64,000 nt of DNA from Amylibacter sp. IMCC11727 (GCF_029854195.1 NZ_CP122960.1:620001-684000); one strand, 5' to 3'; positions 1 to 9,076 are shown, counted from the first letter of the stretch. Notes: generated by a model from the letters alone, not told the origin. Translations and numbers: made by a program.

Positions 1-81
1 CAATGGAACGGGCGCGTTCACCATAGGGAGGTGCGTGTCGGGTGTCTCGTTGCCGCAAGGTCTGACTTTATGAACAAAAAG

Positions 82-89
82 TTAACCAT
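82..89 (+). promoter_or_regulatory. CtrA half-site-like octamer TTAACCAT
   Basis: The sequence TTAACCAT lies directly upstream of the 14-bp iterated repeats and about 140 bp before the first gene. It matches the half-site described for the cell-cycle regulator CtrA in alphaproteobacteria. One octamer can occur by chance, so only its position in an intergenic regulatory stretch supports it. Confidence 0.3.
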
Positions 90-159
90 GACGCGTCATA
101 GACGACGCGTGTTGGGCGACGCGTCGTGGATAACGCGTCTTTCACAACGCGTCTGGGTT
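90..159. repeat. Five 14-bp iterons with GACGCGTC core
   Basis: The core ACGCGT starts at 91, 105, 119, 133 and 147, that is every 14 bp without deviation. Most copies extend to the 8-bp palindrome GACGCGTC followed by about 6 variable bases. The array lies upstream of the gene starting at 231. A second array with the same core and phase is at 62276-62325. The regular phasing suggests a cooperative DNA-binding protein; its identity is not known to me. An overlapping open frame (31-324) is not considered coding. Confidence 0.75.
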
Positions 160-230
160 AAGGGATTGGAAACTCTTGGGCGCTATGGTGGCGTTAAACG
201 CGCACCCCCAAACCTGAAAAGGACGCTCAG

Positions 231-563
231 ATGCAACACTATCGCCCCGACCGTTTTTCCGCCGCTTATCTTCATTTCAAGGGGGCAGCGGTATGGGAAT
301 GGCTCCATCAACCAGACATCCTGATTGTGCTTGAAACCGCCAGTGTTTTGCGTCGGCCTGCCGTCGAAGGATTGTCACCGCATCTGAAAAAGGCATTTCC
401 AGATCTGGTCACTTGTTTGAAGTTTCGCCAGATGGTTGGCCATATGGTGCGCCAAGTCATGGATGGGCAGGGGTATGCCTTGCACCGTTCAAACGTGCGT
501 ATTCCTCAATCTGCCAGCATTTATGGGTATGGTAATGTGTATCGCATCCCGCAGGCCGCCTAG
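231..563 (+). CDS. Conserved hypothetical protein (110 aa)
   Basis: No function is recognised. The start is supported by AAAAGGA seven bases upstream of the ATG. The protein is compact and mixed alpha/beta in character. Its most distinctive part is a basic, helix-like stretch at residues 65-90 (FRQMVGHMVRQVMDGQGY) that could suit nucleic-acid or protein binding. There is no signal peptide and no membrane segment. The 14-bp iterons end about 70 bp upstream, so this gene is the most obvious candidate for control by whatever binds there. It converges on the hydroxylase-like gene, with stops only 3 bp apart. Confidence 0.65.
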   Translation: MQHYRPDRFSAAYLHFKGAAVWEWLHQPDILIVLETASVLRRPAVEGLSPHLKKAFPDLVTCLKFRQMVGHMVRQVMDGQGYALHRSNVRIPQSASIYGYGNVYRIPQAA

Positions 564-566
564 GGA

Positions 567-1334
567 TCAGCGTTTTGCCGAGTCCAATTGCCGTGTGCTC
601 AGCCCGAGCTTTTTGGCGTATGTTTCACGTGCCGTGATAAGCCGTGGATCATCCGGGGCCATGCCCAATGTGCGGATAAATTCAGAGCGCGACAGCCGAT
701 CACGGGTATCCGGGTCGATTTCGGTTCCCATGGCTCGGTCGATGATTTGGCCGCCCCATGACACGTGATAGTTGCGGGTGAAATCTTTGAAATGATGGAT
801 GTTGTGGCGCCGTGTGACGGCCACTTCGGGCATGAATTTGCGGATATTGAGGTGCGCGGTCATATGGTACCACTCATATCCCAGAAACGTGGCCACATGC
901 CCCACGAAAACAAAGGCAACTGCCATGGGCAGGGCGCTGTCAAATCCAAGCAGTGCGAAAACGCCCCAGTAGATGAAAAAACCCGCCATGAGAACGGGTA
1001 GCATAAACCAGATCGGCACAAAGAACAGTTTCGGATTTGTTGGAAAATCGTGATGGCCATAGTGGCACAGGTACAAAAGGTTAAACAACCGTTGGTTTTT
1101 CGGTGGTGGCAGGTGAAAGGTATACCGGTGGATGTTGTATTCTGTTGTCATTTGTCCTGCGACGCCCGCCAACATCAACAGGATCAAAGCGTTTGACCAA
1201 TGCGTGGCGCAATACCAAACCGCCCCGAATAAAATGCAGGTCATAATCCAGATCGACGCATGACTGTACAGCAGTCGAAACCGCAGGCCGATGGCGCGGG
1301 TTCTTGGGGATAAGGCAGAGGTATCAGCAAACAT
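567..1334 (-). CDS. Fatty acid hydroxylase / sterol desaturase superfamily membrane protein
   Basis: A 255-aa membrane protein with the histidine clusters of the di-iron fatty acid hydroxylase superfamily: HRYTFH near residues 69-74, HYGHH at 91-95, YHMTAH at 156-161 and RRHNIHH at 175-181. Hydrophobic segments lie around 30-60, 105-130 and 135-155. Members insert oxygen into lipid or carotenoid chains at the membrane; the substrate here cannot be read from sequence. It is divergent from the nitroreductase gene, separated by about 135 bp. Two more members of the superfamily occur in the window (30818-31681 and 52740-53534), neither closely similar to this one. Confidence 0.85.
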   Translation of the reverse strand: MFADTSALSPRTRAIGLRFRLLYSHASIWIMTCILFGAVWYCATHWSNALILLMLAGVAGQMTTEYNIHRYTFHLPPPKNQRLFNLLYLCHYGHHDFPTNPKLFFVPIWFMLPVLMAGFFIYWGVFALLGFDSALPMAVAFVFVGHVATFLGYEWYHMTAHLNIRKFMPEVAVTRRHNIHHFKDFTRNYHVSWGGQIIDRAMGTEIDPDTRDRLSRSEFIRTLGMAPDDPRLITARETYAKKLGLSTRQLDSAKR

Positions 1335-1470
1335 AGCCTCAACTTACGCCTGTTCCCCCTGTTCTGAGAAGGGGTGACTTTGCGATAACTGGCGACGCTA
1401 CGGCGTTTTGTCGATCTGTTGACGCCCATGGCCCATCAGGCCAGTGTTTGGCAAAACAGGGAGAGCGATG

Positions 1471-2148
1471 ATGAACCTAGAAGAGGCGATGCAAGATCGG
1501 CGCAGCATTCGGGGATTTTTGGACAAACCCGTGCCAAGGCCCTTGCTGGAAGAGATTATCGCTCTGGCCAATCGCGCGCCCAGTTCTATGAACACGCAGC
1601 CGTGGCATTTGCATGTGCTGACGGGCGCGCCGCTGGAAGCTGTGCGAAACGGAAATTCCGAACGGATGTTGGCGGGTGTTCCGCCCGTGCGCGAAATTTC
1701 GGCCCATGCGGCGTATACGGGCCCGCACCGTGAACGCCAGATTGAAATTGCCGTGCAACTGTTTGAGGCCATGGGCATTGAGCGCCACGACAAAGAGATG
1801 CGACAGGATTGGGTCATGCGTGGATTTCGCCAATTCGATGCGCCCGTGTCCATTGTGGTGTGCTTGGACAAAGCGCTTGAACAAGACACCATTGGACATT
1901 TCGATTTAGGTGCTGTGACCTATGGCTTGACGCTGGCCGCGTGGTCCAAGGGGCTCGGTTGTGTGATCAATGGGCAGGGTATTATGCAGTCCCCTGTGGT
2001 GCGCGAACATGCTGGCATTCCTGATGATCAGATTATCATGACCTGTGTGGCGATGGGCTGGCCAGATGAGGGTTTTGCCGCAAACAGCGTTGTGTCGCGC
2101 CGTCGCCCCGTTGATAATGTCACCCGATTTGTCGGCTTTGATGACTAA
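1471..2148 (+). CDS. Nitroreductase family FMN oxidoreductase
   Basis: The N-terminus has the family signature RRSIRGF (residues 10-16), which contacts FMN phosphate, followed by RAPSSMNTQPWH, and the C-terminal half contains MGWPDE. At 225 aa the protein has normal length for NfsA/NfnB-type NAD(P)H-dependent reductases acting on nitroaromatics or quinones. I place the start at the ATG at 1471 because AGGGAG lies 7 bases upstream; an ATG at 1468 and a GTG at 1444 are also in frame. The inverted repeat TGGCC-N5-GGCCA (1429-1443) sits between this start and the divergent hydroxylase gene and may be an operator. Confidence 0.9.
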   Translation: MNLEEAMQDRRSIRGFLDKPVPRPLLEEIIALANRAPSSMNTQPWHLHVLTGAPLEAVRNGNSERMLAGVPPVREISAHAAYTGPHRERQIEIAVQLFEAMGIERHDKEMRQDWVMRGFRQFDAPVSIVVCLDKALEQDTIGHFDLGAVTYGLTLAAWSKGLGCVINGQGIMQSPVVREHAGIPDDQIIMTCVAMGWPDEGFAANSVVSRRRPVDNVTRFVGFDD

Positions 2149-2281
2149 GGTCCTGTAATCTTACCCGCGGTTCGCTTTCTTGCAGAAATTGGACAACCAC
2201 GCCGTTGAAATTCGGATTATGATCCCCAAATAGGGTCCAATGCCGTTTGGGCATAAGAAACTGATTTGGGGGAAAAATCAC

Positions 2282-3082
2282 ATGGAAACGATGTCTTCTT
2301 GGGGGGCGTGGGCCTCTGGCAATGGGATGAACATTTTATACGCGATTATTATTATTCTGGTCGCGCTTTGGCTGTCGGGGTTTGTCAAAGCGATGATCGT
2401 GCGTATGGGCAAAAGCTATGAAGCGCTTGATGAAACGCTGTTCCATTTTTTAGGATCGTTGGCGCGATATGCTGTTTTGGCTTTTGCAGGCATCGCTGTT
2501 TTAGGACGGTTTGGCGTTGAAACCACTTCGCTTGTGGCGCTGATCGGTGCAGCGGGTTTGGCCATTGGTTTGGCGTTGCAAGGCACGTTGTCGAATTTGG
2601 CCGCAGGAGTCATGTTGTTGATGTTCCGCCCGTTCAAAGTGGGTGACTTTGTGGATGTGGCAGGCACAGGGGGCAAAGTGGAAGGCATCACATTGTTCAC
2701 CACGGATTTGGTGACGTTTGACAATCAACAAATCATCGTTCCGAACGCCGAAATCTGGGGCACAAAAATCACCAACCATTCTCATCACCCTGTGCGTGGT
2801 GTGGATATGATTGTGAACGTGGCCTACGGCACGGATATCAAAAAGGCCAAGGCGTCTATTGCCAAGGTTTTGGAAGCAAACGCAAATGTGTTGGCAGAGC
2901 CTGCGCCGTTTGTCGAAGTGGAAAGCCTTGGGGCATCTTCCGTTGATATTCTGGTGCGTCCGTTCGCCCAAGGGGCTCATTATTTCGATGTGAAATATTC
3001 ACTGCCCCAAGAGGTGTATGAACAGTTCAAGAAGGACAAAATCGAAATCCCGTTTCAACAGATTGTCGTTCACAACGCGTAA
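2282..3082 (+). CDS. MscS-type small-conductance mechanosensitive channel
   Basis: A 266-aa inner-membrane channel that would release solutes during hypo-osmotic shock. Three hydrophobic helices are visible. The third, glycine/alanine-rich helix (about residues 85-115) is the MscS pore and runs into the cytoplasmic motif FRPFKVGDFV. The beta domain follows (VEGITLFTTDLVTFDNQQIIVPN), then the C-terminal alpha/beta domain. The length fits the minimal MscS class. The ATG at 2282 is chosen because GGGGG precedes it by 9 bases; an upstream in-frame ATG at 2240 lacks a site. A strong terminator follows. Confidence 0.93.
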   Translation: METMSSWGAWASGNGMNILYAIIIILVALWLSGFVKAMIVRMGKSYEALDETLFHFLGSLARYAVLAFAGIAVLGRFGVETTSLVALIGAAGLAIGLALQGTLSNLAAGVMLLMFRPFKVGDFVDVAGTGGKVEGITLFTTDLVTFDNQQIIVPNAEIWGTKITNHSHHPVRGVDMIVNVAYGTDIKKAKASIAKVLEANANVLAEPAPFVEVESLGASSVDILVRPFAQGAHYFDVKYSLPQEVYEQFKKDKIEIPFQQIVVHNA

Positions 3083-3112
3083 GGTTTGCTTGTAACGAGT
3101 ATCTGATTTCCG

Positions 3113-3143
3113 AAAGGGCCGCGCGGTATGCGCGGCCCTTTTT
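3113..3143 (+). terminator. Intrinsic terminator after mscS-like gene
   Basis: A perfect 12-bp stem, AAAGGGCCGCGC with its complement and a 5-base loop, is followed by a T-run. It lies 30 bp past the channel gene stop. Confidence 0.9.
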
Positions 3144-3164
3144 GGTTTTGCGGGCCTGTGTGGA

Positions 3165-4364
3165 CTAGAACGGTTTCAAATTTGGCGGATCGTAGGTGTT
3201 GGCTTTATCCGCCCGGCGTTCAAGTGCGGTTGGATGAATGTCAGACTCAGGCGGGATGTAGCGGTATTGGCCCCATGGGATGTAATATCCAAGGATCGAC
3301 CATTGTTTGGGCCAGCGGCATCGGCGACGTAAACGAGGGAAAATTTCGAGGATGAACCACCCTTTTTTCATCTGACTGTGCAAAGGGGCGGATGGATCGG
3401 GCTTGGAAACCGTGAGGCCCATTTTCGCCGTAACTTTATCCTCTTTACCCAAGACATAGCGGTTGTAGCTGATGGTGCGGAAGGCAAGTTTATCGACTTT
3501 GAGCCCATCGAGTTCTTGGCGCATCCAGTTCATGGTAATTTTGGCAAGGCCTGCTTCGGGTTCATAGACGCTGCCTGCGACATCTGTGTGCGTGCCTGCA
3601 AACCAGACTTGTTTCACGTCTTGGTCTGGCGGGTTCTTTTTGGATTTGAACCGATTACCGTAATATTTTTGCCCTTCGGTCCAGAACTGGTGCCGGAAAA
3701 AGCGGCGGGTTTCGTCGATGGCCAACACGTGGCGCACGGATTCCACTGATGGGTTTTCATCGACGCTGGAATGTGTGCCGTATTGGATGAACGTGCCCTT
3801 GCCGAGTTTGACACGCAACAGCGAGCTGACGGTATCCCACAGGCCCAAGAAACGGATCGCGGGGTAGCGCATGGTAAAGGCATGTTCGAGCATTCGAATT
3901 TTGGCATAAGCCTTGCGATCATCTGCGTTGCTGATGGCGCGCCATGCGCGAAACACAGGGGCGACGAGGTGAAATTCCTGAGGGTCCACGAGGCCGAAAT
4001 CATTGATGAACCCCGCCAACGCACGGGCGGTATAGGCGCCACGAGAATAGCCAAAGAAGTAGAGGCGATCCCCGTCGATATTGTTCTTTTTGTCGCCTTC
4101 TTGGTAGTGGCGGCACAAAAATTCATAAGCGCGTAGGACGTTGGTTTCGAGCCCTGCGCCAAAAATCAGCCCAGCGATAAGTTTGGGTTTGGACCAGAAC
4201 AATTTGGCAAAGGGGTTGGTGTCCATTGTGCCGACACCAGGATGATAATAGACCAGCTGATCTTCGGATCGTTCCAGCGTTTTATAAAGGCGAAGAACGT
4301 TCGATTCATTGGTTTCAATTTCGTTTCCCGTGCCATCGAGGCACACGATAATCTTGCGCGACAT
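3165..4364 (-). CDS. DUF2235 domain alpha/beta hydrolase
   Basis: A 399-aa protein that opens with VCLDGTGN (residues 7-14) and carries the nucleophile elbow GYSRG (105-109), the hallmark of DUF2235. The family includes Tle1-type phospholipase effectors of type VI secretion, but many members are stand-alone proteins. Here no secretion genes or immunity gene are adjacent, so an effector role is not supported. There is no signal peptide or transmembrane segment, indicating a cytoplasmic enzyme. It is transcribed away from the str operon. Confidence 0.85.
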   Translation of the reverse strand: MSRKIIVCLDGTGNEIETNESNVLRLYKTLERSEDQLVYYHPGVGTMDTNPFAKLFWSKPKLIAGLIFGAGLETNVLRAYEFLCRHYQEGDKKNNIDGDRLYFFGYSRGAYTARALAGFINDFGLVDPQEFHLVAPVFRAWRAISNADDRKAYAKIRMLEHAFTMRYPAIRFLGLWDTVSSLLRVKLGKGTFIQYGTHSSVDENPSVESVRHVLAIDETRRFFRHQFWTEGQKYYGNRFKSKKNPPDQDVKQVWFAGTHTDVAGSVYEPEAGLAKITMNWMRQELDGLKVDKLAFRTISYNRYVLGKEDKVTAKMGLTVSKPDPSAPLHSQMKKGWFILEIFPRLRRRCRWPKQWSILGYYIPWGQYRYIPPESDIHPTALERRADKANTYDPPNLKPF

Positions 4365-4574
4365 GGGGTAAATCCTTAACTCTCAAAATATGGAGCCTAG
4401 GCTAGCGTGGTTGGGCTATCTGCTCAACTGTTAATAGTTGTGGGATTTGTTGAGCCCGGCGACGCATGGGCAACACCTGCGGTGCGTCGAGCCATGATTT
4501 CAGTCTCTGGGTAAATGGGGCGGCTGGTATTGTGATTGGGTGGCCTGTTTGATTAGCGGTTAACCCCACCCCTG
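4365..4574. other. Intergenic region before the str promoter
   Basis: No convincing gene is seen. The stretch contains an inverted repeat (CGACGCA at 4460-4466 and TGCGTCG at 4483-4489) and presumably the promoter of the divergent DUF2235 gene. Confidence 0.5.
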
Positions 4575-4603
4575 TTGACACACAAACCGACTCCCCCTAT
4601 ACG
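4575..4603 (+). promoter_or_regulatory. str operon promoter (rpsL)
   Basis: TTGACA (4575-4580), a 17-bp spacer ending in CCCCC, then TATACG (4598-4603). The predicted transcript has a leader of about 190 nt before rpsL. The -10 lacks the final T, as at the other ribosomal promoters here. The C-run directly before TATA recurs at the rpmC promoter. Confidence 0.8.
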
Positions 4604-4803
4604 CGCGGCACACGGAATGGTTCCTGTCTTGGGAATCGTTTCTAGCCATAATTTGGCGGTCATGATCCGAGTGTAGTCTCCGATCCTCTGGTATTTAACC
4701 GCGGTTGTTCATCCACTTGTGTGCGAGCAGCCGTGTTCGCGGTGTTTGATCGACAGATCAAGCGCCATTTCGAGTTTGAAATAGGTATAACGGGAGTATC
4801 CGA

Positions 4804-5175
4804 ATGCCAACAATCCAACAGCTGATCCGCAAGCCGCGCCAGCCGAAAGTTAAAAGATCCAAGTCGTTGCACTTGCAATCTTGTCCGCAAAAACGGGGTG
4901 TATGTACCCGCGTTTATACAACAACACCTAAGAAGCCGAACTCCGCTATGCGTAAGGTTGCCAAAGTGCGCCTGACAAATGGTTTTGAGGTTATCTCTTA
5001 CATCCCAGGTGAAAGCCACAACCTTCAGGAACACTCTGTGGTTCTGATCCGTGGCGGCCGTGTAAAAGACCTTCCGGGTGTCCGTTACCACATCCTGCGC
5101 GGTGTGTTGGATACCCAAGGTGTTAAAGATCGTAAACAACGTCGTTCGAAATACGGCGCGAAGAAGCCGAAGTAA
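4804..5175 (+). CDS. rpsL: 30S ribosomal protein S12
   Basis: S12 sits in the decoding centre of the 30S subunit. The 123-aa protein is full length and contains the invariant TTPKKPNSA with Lys43 and GRVKDLPGVRYH with Lys88. Both lysines are the unmutated residues, so the sequence shows no streptomycin-resistance change at these classical positions. It is the first gene of the str operon, with GGGAG ahead of the ATG and rpsG 12 bp downstream. Confidence 0.99.
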   Translation: MPTIQQLIRKPRQPKVKRSKSLHLQSCPQKRGVCTRVYTTTPKKPNSAMRKVAKVRLTNGFEVISYIPGESHNLQEHSVVLIRGGRVKDLPGVRYHILRGVLDTQGVKDRKQRRSKYGAKKPK

Positions 5176-5187
5176 GGATTTCAAGAT

Positions 5188-5658
5188 ATGTCTAGACGCC
5201 ACCGCGCCGAAAAACGTGAAATTCTGCCAGACGCAAAATTTCATGACCGCGTTCTCTCTAAGTTCATGAACAACCTCATGCTGGACGGCAAAAAGTCCGC
5301 TGCTGAGCGTATTGTTTATGGTGCGCTTGACCGCGTAGAAGAGAAAACAAAACGTGCTCCTGTGGAAGTATTCCACGAAGCGCTCGACAACATCAAACCT
5401 GCCGTGGAAGTTCGCTCCCGCCGTGTAGGTGGTGCCACATATCAGGTGCCTGTTGAAGTGCGCCCTGAGCGCCGCGAAGCCTTGGCCATCCGCTGGTTGA
5501 TCAAAGCGTCGCGCACACGCAACGAGAACACAATGGAAGAACGCCTTGCATCAGAATTGATGGATGCCGTGAACTCCCGTGGTTCCGCTGTGAAAAAGCG
5601 TGAAGACACGCATAAAATGGCAGAGGCGAACAAAGCGTTCAGCCACTACCGCTGGTAA
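5188..5658 (+). CDS. rpsG: 30S ribosomal protein S7
   Basis: S7 nucleates assembly of the 30S head domain. The 156-aa protein has the family features RRHRAEKREILPD at the N-terminus, LDGKKSAAERIVYGAL, and RRVGGATYQVPVEVRPERR. It lies 12 bp after rpsL and 15 bp before fusA, so it is co-transcribed with both. In E. coli S7 is the translational repressor of this operon, but the short rpsL-rpsG gap here leaves little room for the E. coli-type binding site. Confidence 0.99.
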   Translation: MSRRHRAEKREILPDAKFHDRVLSKFMNNLMLDGKKSAAERIVYGALDRVEEKTKRAPVEVFHEALDNIKPAVEVRSRRVGGATYQVPVEVRPERREALAIRWLIKASRTRNENTMEERLASELMDAVNSRGSAVKKREDTHKMAEANKAFSHYRW

Positions 5659-5673
5659 GAGGATCACACCAAA

Positions 5674-7791
5674 ATGGCACGTGAATATCCACTCGAACTG
5701 TACCGCAACTTTGGTATCATGGCGCACATCGACGCCGGTAAAACCACATGTTCGGAACGTATCCTGTATTACACAGGTAAAGAGCATAACATTGGCGAAG
5801 TTCATGATGGCGCAGCCACAATGGACTGGATGGAGCAAGAGCAAGAGCGTGGCATCACGATCACCTCTGCGGCGACAACTACATTCTGGGAGCGTACCGA
5901 AGACGGCACAACTCCAGACACGCCTAAGCACCGTTTGAACATCATCGATACACCAGGCCACGTTGACTTCACAATCGAAGTTGAGCGGTCCTTGGCGGTT
6001 CTTGATGGCGCGGTTTGTGTTCTGGACGCCAACGCTGGTGTTGAGCCGCAAACAGAAACTGTTTGGCGTCAGGCTGACCGTTACAAAGTTCCACGTATGG
6101 TCTTTGTTAACAAAATGGACAAAATCGGCGCTGACTTCTTCAACTGTGTGAACATGATTGAAGAGCGTACAGGTGCGGTTGCCGTTCCTGTTGCTTTCCC
6201 AATCGGTGCTGAAACCGAGCTGGAAGGTTTGGTTGATCTGGTCACTATGGAAGAGTGGTTGTGGCAGGGTGAAGATCTGGGCGCGTCCTGGGTTAAAGCT
6301 CCGATCCGTGATGAGTTGCAAGCAACTGCGGAAGAATGGCGCAACAAGCTGGTTGAGAACGCCGTTGAAATGGACGACGACGCGATGGAAGCGTACCTTG
6401 AAGGTAACGAGCCAGACGTTGCAACACTGCGCAAGCTGATCCGTAAGGGTACATTGTCCTTGTCATTCGTTCCTGTTTTGGGCGGCTCTGCGTTCAAAAA
6501 CAAAGGTGTTCAGCCGCTGTTGAACGCTGTGATCGACTATCTGCCGTCCCCATTGGACGTTGTTGATTACATGGGCTTTAAGCCAGGTGACGAAACAGAA
6601 ACTCGTGACATCCCGCGTCGTGCGGATGATGACATGGCGTTTTCTGGCCTTGCGTTTAAAATCATGAACGACCCGTTTGTGGGTTCCTTGACGTTCACAC
6701 GTATCTACTCTGGTACGCTGAACAAAGGCGACACAATGCTCAACTCTACTAAGGGTAAAAAAGAGCGTGTTGGTCGTATGATGATGATGCACTCCATTGA
6801 TCGCGAAGAGATCACGGAAGCATTCGCTGGTGACATTATCGCGCTTGCAGGTCTGAAAGACACAACAACAGGTGACACCATCTGTGCTGTGAACGATCCT
6901 GTGGTTCTTGAAACAATGACATTCCCAGATCCTGTGATCGAGATTGCCGTTGAGCCAAAAACAAAAGCCGACCAAGAGAAAATGTCGCAAGGCTTGGGCC
7001 GTTTGGCTGCTGAAGATCCATCCTTCCGCGTGGAAACTGATCTGGAATCAGGTCAGACCATCATGAAGGGTATGGGCGAATTGCACTTGGACATCCTCGT
7101 GGATCGTCTGAAGCGTGAGTTCAAAGTTGAAGCGAACATCGGTGCGCCTCAGGTTGCATATCGTGAGACAATTTCTCATGAGGCTGAAATCACTTACACC
7201 CACAAAAAGCAGTCTGGTGGTTCTGGCCAGTATGCTGAGGTGAAGATGAACATCATCCCAACCGAGCCAGGCGAGGGTTACTCTTTTGAATCCAAGATCG
7301 TTGGTGGTGCTATTCCGAAGGAATACATCCCAGGTGTTGAAAAAGGCATCGAATCTGTGATGGACAGCGGCCCATTGGCTGGCTTCCCCGTGATCGACTT
7401 CAAGGTTGAACTGATCGACGGTAAATTCCACGACGTTGACTCCAGCGTTATGGCGTTTGAAATCGCAGGTCGCATGGGTATGCGCGAAGGCATGAAAAAA
7501 GCCGGCGCGAAAATGCTCGAGCCGATCATGAAAGTTGAAGTTGTGACACCTGATGAATACACAGGTGGTATCATCGGTGATCTGACATCCCGTCGTGGGC
7601 AGGTTCAGGGTCAGGAAACACGCGGTAACGCAATTGCAATCGACGCACGTGTGCCACTGGCAAACATGTTCGGTTACATCAACACATTGCGGTCCATGTC
7701 TTCTGGTCGTGCGAACTTCACCATGCAGTTCTCACACTACGAAGCCGTTCCATCGAACATCTCAGAAGAGATTCAATCGAAATACGCATAA
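5674..7791 (+). CDS. fusA: Elongation factor G
   Basis: The translocation GTPase, 705 aa, with G1 AHIDAGKTT near residue 17, ERGITI, DTPGHVDF and NKMDK in order, followed by domains II-V and the conserved C-terminal GYINTLRSMSSGRA. Length and motifs fit canonical EF-G1 of the str operon. Codon choice is strongly biased (ACA for Thr, CCA for Pro, GTT for Val), as in the ribosomal protein genes, which indicates high expression. An inverted pair of REP-like hairpins separates it from tuf. Confidence 0.99.
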   Translation: MAREYPLELYRNFGIMAHIDAGKTTCSERILYYTGKEHNIGEVHDGAATMDWMEQEQERGITITSAATTTFWERTEDGTTPDTPKHRLNIIDTPGHVDFTIEVERSLAVLDGAVCVLDANAGVEPQTETVWRQADRYKVPRMVFVNKMDKIGADFFNCVNMIEERTGAVAVPVAFPIGAETELEGLVDLVTMEEWLWQGEDLGASWVKAPIRDELQATAEEWRNKLVENAVEMDDDAMEAYLEGNEPDVATLRKLIRKGTLSLSFVPVLGGSAFKNKGVQPLLNAVIDYLPSPLDVVDYMGFKPGDETETRDIPRRADDDMAFSGLAFKIMNDPFVGSLTFTRIYSGTLNKGDTMLNSTKGKKERVGRMMMMHSIDREEITEAFAGDIIALAGLKDTTTGDTICAVNDPVVLETMTFPDPVIEIAVEPKTKADQEKMSQGLGRLAAEDPSFRVETDLESGQTIMKGMGELHLDILVDRLKREFKVEANIGAPQVAYRETISHEAEITYTHKKQSGGSGQYAEVKMNIIPTEPGEGYSFESKIVGGAIPKEYIPGVEKGIESVMDSGPLAGFPVIDFKVELIDGKFHDVDSSVMAFEIAGRMGMREGMKKAGAKMLEPIMKVEVVTPDEYTGGIIGDLTSRRGQVQGQETRGNAIAIDARVPLANMFGYINTLRSMSSGRANFTMQFSHYEAVPSNISEEIQSKYA

Positions 7792-7798
7792 TCGGTGC

Positions 7799-7850
7799 GG
7801 CGGGGATAACCCCGCCCTACCACAACCCGTAGGGCGGGGATCACCTCGCC
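7799..7850. repeat. Inverted pair of GTAGGGCGGGG REP-like palindromes
   Basis: Two copies of a GTAGGGCGGGG-based hairpin unit face each other (7799-7820 and 7829-7850) between fusA and tuf. Each folds on itself (GGCGGGG with CCCCGCC), and together they form a longer stem. No T-run follows, so it is more likely an mRNA-stabilising or processing element than a terminator. Confidence 0.75.
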
Positions 7851-7876
7851 ACCCGTAAAATAGAAGGAGCCTTAAG

Positions 7877-9055
7877 ATGGCAAAAGAGAAGTTTGAACGT
7901 AATAAGCCGCACGTAAACATCGGCACGATTGGCCACGTTGACCACGGTAAGACAACGTTGACAGCTGCGATTACAAAGCAGTTTTCGAATGAGTTTAAAG
8001 CCTACGACGAGATCGACGGCGCGCCAGAAGAAAAAGCCCGTGGGATCACCATTTCCACAGCGCACGTTGAGTATGAGACTGAAGGTCGTCACTACGCCCA
8101 CGTTGATTGCCCAGGCCACGCTGACTATGTGAAAAACATGATCACGGGTGCGGCGCAGATGGACGGCGCGATCTTGGTTGTGAACGCGGCTGATGGCCCT
8201 ATGCCACAAACACGCGAGCACATCTTGCTGGGTCGCCAGGTTGGCATCCCGCACATGGTTGTGTTCATGAACAAAGTGGACCAAGTGGACGACGAAGAGC
8301 TGCTGGAACTCGTTGAAATGGAGATCCGTGAGCTGTTGTCCGAGTACGATTACCCAGGTGATGATATCCCAATCATCGCGGGCTCTGCTCTGGCTGCTTT
8401 GGAAGACCGCGACGACAACATTGGTAAAGACAAGATCGCTGAGCTGATGGCGGCTGTGGATGAGTACATCCCGACACCCGCCCGTGCGGTTGACCAGCCG
8501 TTCCTGATGCCAATCGAGGACGTGTTCTCAATCTCTGGCCGTGGTACAGTTGTAACAGGCCGTGTAGAGCGTGGCGCGATCAACGTTGGCGACAGCATCG
8601 AGATCGTTGGTATCAAAGACACGACAACAACCACATGTACGGGTGTTGAAATGTTCCGCAAGCTGCTGGATCGCGGTGAAGCAGGCGACAACATCGGCGC
8701 GTTGCTGCGTGGTGTTGACCGTGATGCGGTTGAGCGTGGTCAGGTATTGTGTGCGCCGGGTTCTGTGAACCCACACACAAAGTTCGAAGCTGAGGTTTAC
8801 ATCTTGACCAAAGAAGAGGGTGGCCGTCACACGCCGTTCTTTGCGAACTACCGTCCACAGTTCTACTTCCGTACAACGGACGTGACAGGCACAGTTGAGC
8901 TGCCATCTGGCACAGAAATGGTGATGCCGGGCGATAACCTGAAGTTCAACGTTGAGCTGATCGCCCCAATCGCGATGGAACAAGGCCTGCGCTTTGCGAT
9001 CCGCGAAGGCGGCCGCACAGTGGGCTCCGGTGTTGTGTCCAAAATCAACGAGTAA
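7877..9055 (+). CDS. tuf: Elongation factor Tu
   Basis: Delivers aminoacyl-tRNA to the ribosome as the GTP complex. The 392-aa protein has GHVDHGKTT near residues 19-27, ARGITI, DCPGHADYVKNM and NKVDQVDD, then the two beta-barrel domains ending in GVVSKINE. AAGGAG precedes the ATG. It is the last gene of the str operon and is closed by a strong terminator. Many alphaproteobacteria carry a second tuf elsewhere; only this copy is visible. Confidence 0.99.
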   Translation: MAKEKFERNKPHVNIGTIGHVDHGKTTLTAAITKQFSNEFKAYDEIDGAPEEKARGITISTAHVEYETEGRHYAHVDCPGHADYVKNMITGAAQMDGAILVVNAADGPMPQTREHILLGRQVGIPHMVVFMNKVDQVDDEELLELVEMEIRELLSEYDYPGDDIPIIAGSALAALEDRDDNIGKDKIAELMAAVDEYIPTPARAVDQPFLMPIEDVFSISGRGTVVTGRVERGAINVGDSIEIVGIKDTTTTTCTGVEMFRKLLDRGEAGDNIGALLRGVDRDAVERGQVLCAPGSVNPHTKFEAEVYILTKEEGGRHTPFFANYRPQFYFRTTDVTGTVELPSGTEMVMPGDNLKFNVELIAPIAMEQGLRFAIREGGRTVGSGVVSKINE

Positions 9056-9076
9056 GCCTTAGGCTGATCGAATTAG

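Noticed and set aside
90..159. CRISPR array
   Set aside because: A 14-bp period with 8-bp core and 6-bp spacer is far too small, and no cas genes are present.
31..324. Open frame through the first iteron array
   Set aside because: It reads through the 14-bp repeats and overlaps the better supported gene at 231; composition is arginine-rich in the way non-coding GC DNA is, and no ribosome-binding site was convincing.
3165..4364. Type VI effector role for the DUF2235 protein
   Set aside because: No VgrG, PAAR, Hcp or immunity gene is nearby, so the role cannot be supported.
4365..4803. tRNA or rRNA genes near the str operon
   Set aside because: No cloverleaf or conserved TPsiC-like motif was found here or in the other large gaps.
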